Below are positions 6,086 through 12,221 of a stretch of DNA of 34,199 nucleotides, piece after piece. Source of the DNA: a virus. Both the position numbers and the translations under genes were made by a program. The stretch lies in the IMG/VR virus record IMGVR_UViG_3300027833_000132, positions 1-34,199 of that record. The stretch is one strand, 5' to 3'. The first letter of the stretch is position 1; every line of letters begins with the position of its first letter. Under the pieces are notes generated by a model. That model had not been told where the DNA came from. It made no database searches and was given only the letters and a program-made list of their open reading frames with translations.

Positions 6086-6696
6086 TTAGGTCAACAACTA
6101 TAATATATGAAGTATTAAGAAAACATGACCTTTCTCCTTTAGCATATATGCTGTGTGATTTAATATACAAATACACATCTATAGATGGATTTTGTGATAA
6201 AACACTTACAGATTTAGCAGAGGAATTAAACTCATCTTCTAGAACGATGAGCAGATATATAAATGAATTGACAGATAAAGGAACTCTTGAAAATATTGGA
6301 ACCAAAGCACACCCAAAATTTAGAACTACTCCTCTATGGTTTAGAGTAGCGGTTGCTGATAGCAATGAAACAATATCTCTTGAGTATCAAAAAGTATGTA
6401 GTGAAGTTATCTCATATTTAAATGAAAGATTTAAACACAAATACAATCCAAGAACTTATGAGAAAAGGTTTAAAAGCATCTTATCTAAAAAGTTTGATGG
6501 GAAGTTGATTACAGGATCACAAATGGTAGATGTGTTTGTTTGGTGTAAAGAGAATTGGAGTCAAAAGTATCAGTCCTCTGTAACACCCGAAGTAATATTT
6601 GGAAACAAATTCGTAGAGAAGTACCTAATACAATATAAAGAGTGGGAGACAATGAATAAGGTCGCCCCCAACAGAAAGAACGTAGCAATAATATGA
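6082..6696 (+). CDS. Phage replication initiator / DnaD-like helicase loader (204 aa)
   Basis: Residues about 1-85 look like a winged-helix domain (LAYMLCDLIYKYTSIDGFC, then LTDLAEELNSSSRTMSRYI as the recognition HTH). Residues about 125-190 resemble the conserved phage C-terminal domain (Phg_2220_C): VISYLNERFKHKYNP, then MVDVFVWCKENWSQKY, TPEVIFGNKFVEKYL. Proteins of this build bind origin DNA and load the replicative helicase. The gene overlaps the primase-helicase gene downstream by ATGA, which fits a loader made together with its helicase. Upstream it overlaps the small OB-fold gene in the same way. Confidence 0.7.
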   Translation: MIRSTTIIYEVLRKHDLSPLAYMLCDLIYKYTSIDGFCDKTLTDLAEELNSSSRTMSRYINELTDKGTLENIGTKAHPKFRTTPLWFRVAVADSNETISLEYQKVCSEVISYLNERFKHKYNPRTYEKRFKSILSKKFDGKLITGSQMVDVFVWCKENWSQKYQSSVTPEVIFGNKFVEKYLIQYKEWETMNKVAPNRKNVAII

Positions 6697-8417
6697 CTGA
6701 TAATTTATCTAAACTGCAAAACCTTGGCATTGAAGTCAATGGAAATAGTAACTCAGAGCCTCAAAAGACTAAATGTCCTAAATGCTCACACACAAGAAAG
6801 AAAAATAGAAATGAAAAATGCCTTAGAGTTTGGGTAGAAACAGGAACTTATTATTGTCATCATTGTGGAGACAATGGATCAGTTGCAGAATATGAGTCAG
6901 ATTATGAACTACCAAATGTAAAAGCATCTCCATTAAGCGAAAAAGTTTTAAAGTTTTTCAAAGATAGAGGTATAAACGAAAGTACAATAGAATATTTTGG
7001 AGTTACTGAAGGTCATGAATATATGCCTCAAGTTTCTGCTGAAAGACCTGTGATACAATTTAATTACATACGAAAAGGCAGAAGAATTAATATAAAATTT
7101 AGAGACTCACAGAAAAACTTTAAACTAAACAAAGGGTCTGAAATGATCATGTATGGTTTAGATTTAATAAAACCTGCTTCATGGTGTATTATAACTGAGG
7201 GAGAATTTGATGCTATGGCTTTTTATGAAGCAGGTATACAAGAAAGTAAACTTATGTTTGCTTGTTCTGTTCCAAACGGAGCATCTACAGGAAATCAAAA
7301 TTTAACATATTTAGACAATAGTATTGATGAGTTTGAAAATAAAGACAAAATATATTTGGCTTTAGATAATGACGCACCAGGAATTAAATTAAGAGATGAA
7401 TTATCGAGAAGGCTAGGAAAGGAAAGAGTCTGGTTAGTTAGTTTTCCGGAGGGATGTAAGGATGCCAATGATGTTTTGCTAAAGCATGGGTCAAAAGAAT
7501 TAGTTAACTGTATTGACAATGCAAAACCTTTTCCTTTAGAAGGGGTAAGTAAAGCATCAGATTCTCGATCTGAAATACATAACCTTTATAACTATGGAAT
7601 GCCTAAAGGTGATACCATAGGATATGAAAAGTTTGATGAATTAATGTCGTGGAGACCAAGTGAATTTACACTTGTAACAGGTGTCCCCGGTCATGGTAAA
7701 TCTAGTTTTGTTGACCAAGTAGCAATAGAACTTGCTAAGAAAGGTTGGAAGTTTGGAATATTTTCTGCTGAAAAACAACCAATAAAAGTTCATGTTGCAG
7801 AATTAATTGAAAAGTATGCAGGTAAAAGATTTGGTAAAGGTTCTGTAGATAATTTACAACCCGAAGAGTTAGACCCTGCTATTGATTTTATAAACAATCA
7901 TTTCTTTTTTATAAATCTTAAAGATAACGACTTAACAGTTGATGGGATTTTAAACAAGGGTAAGGAGTTGGTCAAGAAACTTGGGATAAACTGCTTAATT
8001 ATTGATAATTGGGCATTTGTCGAGCATAAGATTGAAAGAGGAATGAATGAGCATCAATACACAGGTATGCAATTGTCTAAGATTAAAATATTTAAAGAAT
8101 CTTATGATTGTGGTGTTGTATTAGTAGCACACCCTCAAAAACTAAAGAAGGAAAATGGGAAGGTTGAGGTCGCTTCAGGTTACAGCGTAAGTGGCTCTTC
8201 CCACTTCTTTAATAAAGTGGATAATGGCATTACCGTCTATAGAGACTTTGAAAAAGAACTTGTTGAAGTTCATATATGGAAAGTTAGATGGAGGTTCACA
8301 GGAAAGACAGGTATGCAAGAGTTTAAATACAATTTAACAACAACATGTTATACAGAACATAACGAGGATCAATATGAGACGACATCAGGGCAATTCCCGA
8401 AGTTTAGAGGACAATAG
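6693..8417 (+). CDS. Bifunctional primase-helicase (T7 gp4-like, 574 aa)
   Basis: This protein would unwind phage DNA and make primers at the fork. It has a zinc ribbon near the N terminus (Cys28/Cys31 in CPKC and Cys55/Cys58 in CHHC). A TOPRIM core follows, with ITEGEFDAMAFYEAG near residue 166 and ALDNDAPG near 225. A RecA/DnaB-type helicase domain has Walker A GVPGHGKSS near 329-338 and Walker B LIIDNWA near 434. The domain order and length match T7 gp4-like fusions. It starts on an ATGA overlap with the initiator/loader gene. Its last 44 bases overlap the next gene in another frame. Confidence 0.9.
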   Translation: MTDNLSKLQNLGIEVNGNSNSEPQKTKCPKCSHTRKKNRNEKCLRVWVETGTYYCHHCGDNGSVAEYESDYELPNVKASPLSEKVLKFFKDRGINESTIEYFGVTEGHEYMPQVSAERPVIQFNYIRKGRRINIKFRDSQKNFKLNKGSEMIMYGLDLIKPASWCIITEGEFDAMAFYEAGIQESKLMFACSVPNGASTGNQNLTYLDNSIDEFENKDKIYLALDNDAPGIKLRDELSRRLGKERVWLVSFPEGCKDANDVLLKHGSKELVNCIDNAKPFPLEGVSKASDSRSEIHNLYNYGMPKGDTIGYEKFDELMSWRPSEFTLVTGVPGHGKSSFVDQVAIELAKKGWKFGIFSAEKQPIKVHVAELIEKYAGKRFGKGSVDNLQPEELDPAIDFINNHFFFINLKDNDLTVDGILNKGKELVKKLGINCLIIDNWAFVEHKIERGMNEHQYTGMQLSKIKIFKESYDCGVVLVAHPQKLKKENGKVEVASGYSVSGSSHFFNKVDNGITVYRDFEKELVEVHIWKVRWRFTGKTGMQEFKYNLTTTCYTEHNEDQYETTSGQFPKFRGQ

Positions 8418-8697
8418 TCAAGATCTATATAAAGTGACTTGGGCTATAAATAGATGGGGAGGAAAAATAGGTAAGCAAGAAAAATATGAAAGTGGAGATC
8501 TTTTACGTCTTGCTAATATAGATGAGATTGTTCCCGGGAAAGAAGAATATTTTATGAGACCTAATGGACATGGAAATGATTATTATCTCATATATAAAGG
8601 ATTTGATAAATCAACAGAGTATAAGGATATTAAAAGTTTTGTAAAGCACAAAATGATTTATGTCTATAAAGATTTTAATAAATATGGCAAACACTAA
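8374..8697 (+). CDS. Hypothetical protein (107 aa)
   Basis: The frame starts inside the end of the primase-helicase gene, a 44-base overlap, and ends 14 bases inside the nuclease gene. Sequence features are a basic, polar N terminus and many aromatic residues (WAINRWGGKIG, EEYFMRPNGHGNDYYLIYKGF). No family is recognised. A later start is possible, since the first 20 residues (MRRHQGNSRSLEDNSQD) are low in structure, but no clear alternative ATG precedes the folded-looking part. Position suggests a replication accessory role. Confidence 0.5.
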   Translation: MRRHQGNSRSLEDNSQDLYKVTWAINRWGGKIGKQEKYESGDLLRLANIDEIVPGKEEYFMRPNGHGNDYYLIYKGFDKSTEYKDIKSFVKHKMIYVYKDFNKYGKH

Positions 8698-9031
8698 CAG
8701 AAACAAAGGTCACAATTACGAGAGACAACTAGTTAAGGATTTTAAAAAACTAGGATTTGAAAATTGCGTTACATCTAGATATGGTTCTAAGATGTTAGAT
8801 GACCAAGGCATTGACTTAATGAACACAGGAGACTTTGCTGTACAAGCAAAATGCTATAAGAGAAATCCACAGTATAAAAAAGTATTGGCAGACATGGTTG
8901 TTAAACCAACAGATGTCCCAATTATTTTTCATAAAGCACCAGGAGGCAAAGAATACTGCATCCTACATAAAGAAGATATGATGGAACTAATACAAATGTT
9001 GATTAGTAATAAAATTATAAATACACCATAG
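8684..9031 (+). CDS. PD-(D/E)XK nuclease, Holliday-junction-resolvase-like (115 aa)
   Basis: From ATG 8684 the protein begins MANTNRNKGHNYERQLVKDF, which is the N-terminal helix of Hjc/VRR-type resolvases with Glu13. DDQGIDLMN supplies Asp44, and FAVQAKCYKR supplies the Q-x-K pair (Gln54, Lys56) of the PD-(D/E)XK core. Small size and this layout fit a structure-specific endonuclease that cuts four-way junctions or branched DNA before packaging. The frame is open from ATG 8660, but that start would put eight non-conserved residues before the conserved helix and lengthen the overlap, so 8684 is preferred. It completes the recombination set of the operon. Confidence 0.65.
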   Translation: MANTNRNKGHNYERQLVKDFKKLGFENCVTSRYGSKMLDDQGIDLMNTGDFAVQAKCYKRNPQYKKVLADMVVKPTDVPIIFHKAPGGKEYCILHKEDMMELIQMLISNKIINTP

Positions 9032-9045
9032 GAAACTGAAAAAGT

Positions 9046-9081
9046 CCTAAAATATTTTTAGGCGAGGGGCTTCAAAACCTC
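9046..9081 (+). promoter_or_regulatory. Two hairpins in the leader of the SSB gene
   Basis: CCTAAAA-TAT-TTTTAGG (9046-9062) is a perfect 7-bp inverted repeat. It is followed at once by GAGG...CCTC (9064-9067 with 9078-9081). The 81-base gap before the SSB start ends in an AT-rich tract without a Shine-Dalgarno, normal for Bacteroidota. The hairpins may terminate upstream transcription weakly or regulate SSB expression. Confidence 0.4.
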
Positions 9082-9112
9082 TGAATATATATAACACTTT
9101 AATTATTTAATT

Positions 9113-9496
9113 ATGAGCAATTCATTAGAATTACAAGGACGTATCAAAGAAATCTCTGATGCACAAACCATTCAAACTCAAAAAGGAGACATTGAAAAAA
9201 GAGTATTAACAGTTGAATTAGGTGCTGATAGTCAGTATCCTGTGGACTATCCTGTTGAAGCAATTGGTGCTAAAGCAAACCTGTTTAGTGCATACAAAAA
9301 AGGAGACGAAGTATCAGTTTCTATTAACCTCAGAAGTTACAGAGATCGTAACGGAGAGTTAAGAACTGCTAATGCTAACGCATGGAAGATCACTTATGCA
9401 GATGGAAACATTCCAAATGGAAAGGCTAAATCTCATGAGCAAAAAGTTGAAAATTTTGTTAACGGAAAAGAAGAGGGATCTGATCTACCGTTTTAA
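9113..9496 (+). CDS. DUF3127-family single-strand-binding protein (127 aa)
   Basis: The protein begins SNSLELQGRIKEISDAQTIQ, followed by a 'KRVLTVEL' strand, YKKGDEVSVSINLRSYRDRN and ANAWKITYADG, the OB-fold pattern of DUF3127 proteins common in Bacteroidota. It ends in GSDLPF, the acidic/hydrophobic tip that SSBs use to recruit replication and repair enzymes. It would coat single-stranded phage DNA during replication and recombination. It has its own 81-base leader with two hairpins, so it may be expressed separately and strongly. The next gene starts two bases after its stop. Confidence 0.8.
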   Translation: MSNSLELQGRIKEISDAQTIQTQKGDIEKRVLTVELGADSQYPVDYPVEAIGAKANLFSAYKKGDEVSVSINLRSYRDRNGELRTANANAWKITYADGNIPNGKAKSHEQKVENFVNGKEEGSDLPF

Positions 9497-9498
9497 TA

Positions 9499-9834
9499 AT
9501 GGATACTAGAGAAAAAATTGAGAGGGTTGGTGCCGAAATCATCAGCCTTCTCATCTCTAAAAACACTGATTATGGTGATAGTGCTACATCACCTATAAAT
9601 GTTTTTAGTGAGGGCAACGCAGTGGCATCCTTATGTGCTAGAATAGATGATAAATTATCTAGAATAAAACAGAAGGGTATCTACGACAAGACTGAAGATA
9701 CTGTTAAAGATCTTACAGGCTACTTGATATTATTATTGATTGCTTTGAAAAATGAAAAACAACCAGAGATAGAAGAACAAAACAGAAACAAACCTTTTAG
9801 AGATCATTCTGGATGGTTTGAGACACGAACATAA
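9499..9834 (+). CDS. Nucleotide modification-associated domain 1 (Nmad1/DUF1599) protein
   Basis: The family signature is clear: SKNTDYGDSATSPINVF, then LCARIDDKLSRIKQKG and TEDTVKDLTGYLILLLIAL. This corresponds to the K.DYG..A...F / RI.DKl.Rl / ED...DLaGY pattern of DUF1599 (Nmad1). These small helical proteins occur in many phages and were named for their association with DNA base-modification gene clusters; the biochemical role is not settled. Placement directly after SSB fits nucleotide metabolism or DNA handling. No modifying enzyme such as a thymidylate-synthase homologue or a TET-like enzyme is seen in the window. Confidence 0.75.
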   Translation: MDTREKIERVGAEIISLLISKNTDYGDSATSPINVFSEGNAVASLCARIDDKLSRIKQKGIYDKTEDTVKDLTGYLILLLIALKNEKQPEIEEQNRNKPFRDHSGWFETRT

Positions 9835-9845
9835 AACTAAAAAAT

Positions 9846-10028
9846 ATGATTACTAAGCCAAACGCAATTGAAAGTGAAACATTCAATCATTTTAGACAGC
9901 AAGAAAACAGAATAAAAAAAGCAATTACACTATTAAAAAAAGATGGGTTCATCGTCTATAAAAGGTCAACAAAGAGTCCAAGAATTTACGATACATTGGG
10001 AATAAGCAAACTTATTAAAACAAAATAA
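9846..10028 (+). CDS. Hypothetical small basic protein (60 aa)
   Basis: The protein has a helical first half (FNHFRQQENRIKKAITLLKK) and a basic second half (DGFIVYKRSTKSPRIYDTLG) that looks like the wing of a winged-helix DNA-binding domain. It is the last clear gene of the early operon before the structured intergenic region and integrase. A regulator or excisionase-like role would suit both its size and its place but is not shown by a family motif. Confidence 0.5.
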   Translation: MITKPNAIESETFNHFRQQENRIKKAITLLKKDGFIVYKRSTKSPRIYDTLGISKLIKTK

Positions 10029-10063
10029 TAGTATGTCTGACAAAGTTATTCACAATAAAAACA

Positions 10064-10083
10064 AGGGACTAAATTGGGGACCA
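10064..10083 (+). repeat. GGGAC-type direct repeat, left copy
   Basis: The sequence has the form AGGGAC-T-AAATT-G-GGGAC-CA, that is, two GGGAC boxes 12 bases apart around AAATT. It matches 10320-10339 at 17 of 20 positions; the three differences are all transitions. It is a candidate arm-binding site for the integrase or one end of an attachment-type repeat. Confidence 0.6.
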
Positions 10084-10157
10084 ATTGATATTATTTGCAG
10101 TTTTAAATAATGTGTTTTATATCTGTTTTACAGGTTAAAATTAAAAAAAAATCAAGT

Positions 10158-10201
10158 TATCCCACGGGTATCCCAAGGGTATCCCATGGGTATCCCAGGG
10201 G
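10158..10201 (+). repeat. Four tandem 11-bp repeats TATCCCANGGG
   Basis: Four units follow each other without gap at 10158, 10169, 10180 and 10191. Ten of the 11 positions are invariant; position 8 reads C, A, T, G in the four units, so every base occurs once. CCCANGGG is dyadic around the variable base and GGGTATCCC nearly so, so the block is also a ladder of small inverted repeats. The 11-bp period places each unit on nearly the same helix face, as for a protein-binding iteron. It is strikingly GC-rich in an AT-rich setting and lies 138 bases before the integrase start. Confidence 0.9.
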
Positions 10202-10250
10202 CATTAAATCTCGCTTTTATTACAATAACTTCGTCCTAATGTTAATAACG

Positions 10251-10285
10251 TTTCCTCTGATTTTATGTGTTTGTGCATAACTTTG
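10251..10285 (+). promoter_or_regulatory. Candidate Bacteroidota-type promoter for the integrase
   Basis: TAACTTTG at 10278-10285 exactly matches the Bacteroidota -7 element TAnnTTTG. TTTC at 10251-10254 is one base from the -33 element TTTG, with a 23-base spacer, at the long end of the usual range. The integrase ATG lies about 50 bases downstream. This would allow integrase to be made independently of the early operon. Confidence 0.4.
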
Positions 10286-10319
10286 TATGAAACCACCTAA
10301 AAATAGTAAATAATATTTT

Positions 10320-10339
10320 AGGGACCAAATTAGGGACTA
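10320..10339 (+). repeat. GGGAC-type direct repeat, right copy at the integrase start
   Basis: The form AGGGAC-C-AAATT-A-GGGAC-TA repeats 10064-10083 with three transitions. The last base is the A of the integrase ATG, so a protein bound here would cover the translation start region and could repress integrase. Paired GGGAC boxes just upstream of integrase genes are, from memory, seen in other Bacteroidota elements. Confidence 0.6.
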
Positions 10340-11610
10340 TGGCTTTATCAATTGGAATAAGAAACGAAACTAATAAAGATGGAACTACACTATTACATGT
10401 TCGTTTTAAAAATAAACAGTTTGATAAAAAGATTTACACTCAAATAAAAGTATTAAAAAAACATTGGGATATAAAGAACAAAAGACTGAAACGTAACCAT
10501 CCCTTTTTTGAATTAAAAAACAAAGAAATAAGAGATCTAAATAATATTGTTGAAGATCTCTATATTCAAAGTGTTGTGTCTGCATTATCGTTTGAAGAAG
10601 CGAGAACTAGATTAACTAGTGGTTCTTATGTAAATAATATTGACTCTTACTTAGATCGTTATCTTAAAAGTCAAATGAAGGAAACAACCTTCTCTACTTA
10701 CAAAGGTAAAATGAGGTCGATTGCATTTAATTTTGGTATTAAAAACTTGACGTTTGAAGATATATGCAATAAAAATAATTGGTTAAAACTTAAGCAATTA
10801 CTTAATGAAAAAGGCAGAAGTCCACAAACATTTAATTCTTATAAGAAGGCTGCTAAAGGGGTTCATGGACATGCAGTAAAAGATGAAATTACTTATACTG
10901 TTTTTCCACACGTAAGAACTAATACTATAAATAATTACACCCCACAATGGATTAGATCAGACGAGTTGATTGAAGTCATTAATAATTTAGATACTGAAGA
11001 TAGAATGTTTAAAAACAACGGACTATGTATTTTAATTTATTTAATGATGTTCTCAATGAGAGGAATGTATTCAAAGGATATCGAAAAACTATCAATGAAA
11101 TCATTTGTGAATTCTACATACGACAACACATCAGAATTTAAGTTTGGGGAAAATAATATGGTTTACAAGCACTTTAGATCAAAAACTAATAAAATGGGTT
11201 TAGTATACATGGGATTAAATCCAATAAAAGACATAATAAAGTCAATAAACTACATCATTAATCCAGAGGTTAAATCTATTTTTCCTGTTGGAGGAGGTGA
11301 TAGTGTTATGAATTTTTTCTGGAAGTCTGAAGCAAGAAGGTTTAAAAAACTTACTAATCACAATTACAAATCAGCAAGAAAAGCATTTAATACAACAGCA
11401 TCTATACTTAGCGTTCCCGATGCTGATATTAGAGAACTTATGTTTCAAGGTGATAACACCATTTCAAAACATTACAAGGATACTCAAGCACCACTGATGT
11501 TAGAAAAGTATACAAAGTTCCACTCCGATATTTTAAAAAAATACAGAGTTTCTGAAATATTTACAATGTTAATTGATAAACTAAATAAAAACGGTATTGC
11601 TACTTCTTGA
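10339..11610 (+). CDS. int: Phage integrase (tyrosine recombinase, 423 aa)
   Basis: The layout matches the long integrases of Bacteroidota elements. Residues about 1-90 form an arm-DNA-binding-type domain (SIGIRNETNKDGTTLLHVRF, then KKHWDIKNKRLKRNHP). Residues about 105-190 form a SAM-like core-binding domain (YLKSQMKETTFSTYKGKMR). The catalytic domain has Arg241 in FSMRGMYSKDI, a lysine strand FRSKTNKMGLVYM, Arg347 in NYKSARKAF, and Tyr379 in SKHYKD as nucleophile. Two usually conserved histidines appear replaced: HxxR reads KSAR (Lys344) and the GH box reads GD (Asp372). The arm domain and the repeat-rich DNA just upstream make this the likely prophage integrase. The gene's end overlaps the convergent holin gene by 11 bases. 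Confidence 0.8.
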   Translation: MALSIGIRNETNKDGTTLLHVRFKNKQFDKKIYTQIKVLKKHWDIKNKRLKRNHPFFELKNKEIRDLNNIVEDLYIQSVVSALSFEEARTRLTSGSYVNNIDSYLDRYLKSQMKETTFSTYKGKMRSIAFNFGIKNLTFEDICNKNNWLKLKQLLNEKGRSPQTFNSYKKAAKGVHGHAVKDEITYTVFPHVRTNTINNYTPQWIRSDELIEVINNLDTEDRMFKNNGLCILIYLMMFSMRGMYSKDIEKLSMKSFVNSTYDNTSEFKFGENNMVYKHFRSKTNKMGLVYMGLNPIKDIIKSINYIINPEVKSIFPVGGGDSVMNFFWKSEARRFKKLTNHNYKSARKAFNTTASILSVPDADIRELMFQGDNTISKHYKDTQAPLMLEKYTKFHSDILKKYRVSEIFTMLIDKLNKNGIATS

Positions 11611-12061
11611 TTGAGTTATACTTTTCAAAACCTCTACTTCCAAAATATGCTACATAAATTGTAACTAAAAGTGTCTTTAAAAGTTCTACCCAACTTTCGT
11701 CAATTTCAAATGCAATATTTAAACTGTCTAGGATGATGTATAAAGACGTAATAACTGTTAAATAAATCAATGTCAAAGGACGTGTGTTTTTCGACAGCCA
11801 TGAGTCTGATTTCATATCTGAGTCCCATCTTTTACTAACTTCTTGTAATTCTATTTGATCCAATTCTAAAAGTTTTAGTGCTTTTTCTTTATCTTCTGGA
11901 GGTAGTATCTTAGGGTCTTCCTTATCAATTAAGTTTTTTACAATACCCAAAACTCCAGAACTAGGCAATAAATCACCTACGACATCTGCAATTTTTGATC
12001 CGCTTCCAAGTAAGAACTTCCCTACTTTAGTGTCTTTAAATTTCTTTTTTGGTTTACTCAT
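11600..12061 (-). CDS. Holin-like membrane protein (153 aa)
   Basis: The soluble N-terminal 85 residues include KFLLGSGSKIADVVGDLLP and a long helix (DKEKALKLLELDQIELQEV). They are followed by DSWLSKNTRPLTLIYLTV and two hydrophobic segments, LTLIYLTVITSLYIILDSL and LLKTLLVTIYVAYFG, then a basic tail GFEKYNSIKK. This W..K..RP plus membrane-pair pattern resembles the 3-TM holin family first described for gene-transfer-agent release (PF11351). A holin would open the inner membrane so the neighbouring amidase reaches peptidoglycan. It is the last gene of the late operon, overlapping the upstream small gene by 8 bases and the convergent integrase gene by 11. Confidence 0.65.
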   Translation of the reverse strand: MSKPKKKFKDTKVGKFLLGSGSKIADVVGDLLPSSGVLGIVKNLIDKEDPKILPPEDKEKALKLLELDQIELQEVSKRWDSDMKSDSWLSKNTRPLTLIYLTVITSLYIILDSLNIAFEIDESWVELLKTLLVTIYVAYFGSRGFEKYNSIKK

Positions 12062-12221
12062 CTCCTTCCCACCATTTAATGTGAATCATTATGAATATTA
12101 TATAAATATTCAACTCAAAGCAATCTTCTTCTTCATCAGGTGTAAAGAATGCCCAACCTAACAATGGACCGATTCTAAACCTTTCTGATATTGCTACAAC
12201 GTAGCCTAAATTATCGAACAT
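12054..12221 (-). CDS. Small hydrophobic protein of the lysis cassette (55 aa)
   Basis: The frame is open from 12338, but that would overlap the amidase gene by 128 bases. ATG 12221 gives an 11-base overlap and a protein beginning MFDNLGYVVAISERFRIGP. It has an acidic centre (PDEEEDCFE) and a very hydrophobic segment LNIYIIFIMIHIKWW. Similar 50-60 aa proteins recur beside lysis genes in Bacteroidota phages, from memory. Wedged between amidase and holin genes, it may be a membrane lysis accessory, such as an antiholin or spanin-like component, but no lipobox is seen and the role is inferred. Confidence 0.55.
   Translation of the reverse strand: MFDNLGYVVAISERFRIGPLLGWAFFTPDEEEDCFELNIYIIFIMIHIKWWEGDE

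Larger units (their letters stand above)
10029..10338. other. Intergenic control/attachment region before the integrase
   Basis: This 310-base stretch has no convincing gene; a 25-codon frame (10033-10110) exists but overlaps the repeats. It holds, in order: TTATTCACA (10046-10054), an exact match to the DnaA-box form TTATNCACA; a GGGAC-type direct repeat (10064-10083); an AT-rich tract (10104-10157); four 11-bp tandem repeats (10158-10201); ATAACTTCGT with a TAAC...GTTA dyad (10226-10243); a likely promoter (10251-10285); and the second GGGAC repeat at the integrase start. This content fits attP plus regulation, or an iteron origin. Confidence 0.6.

Noticed and set aside
9060-9085. GGGGCTTCAAAACC resembling a tRNA anticodon loop (TCA)
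   Set aside because: No acceptor stem, D-arm, T-arm or GTTC box surrounds it; it is only a small hairpin.
10033-10110. A 25-codon frame (MSDKVIHNKNKG...) before the integrase region
   Set aside because: It is short, has no recognisable content, and half of it is the GGGAC direct repeat and DnaA-box-like sequence, so the DNA signal explains it better than coding.
10225-10234. ATAACTTCGT, matching ten bases of a loxP arm
   Set aside because: There is no matching inverted second arm; a ten-base match in AT-rich DNA with no Cre-like context is probably coincidence.
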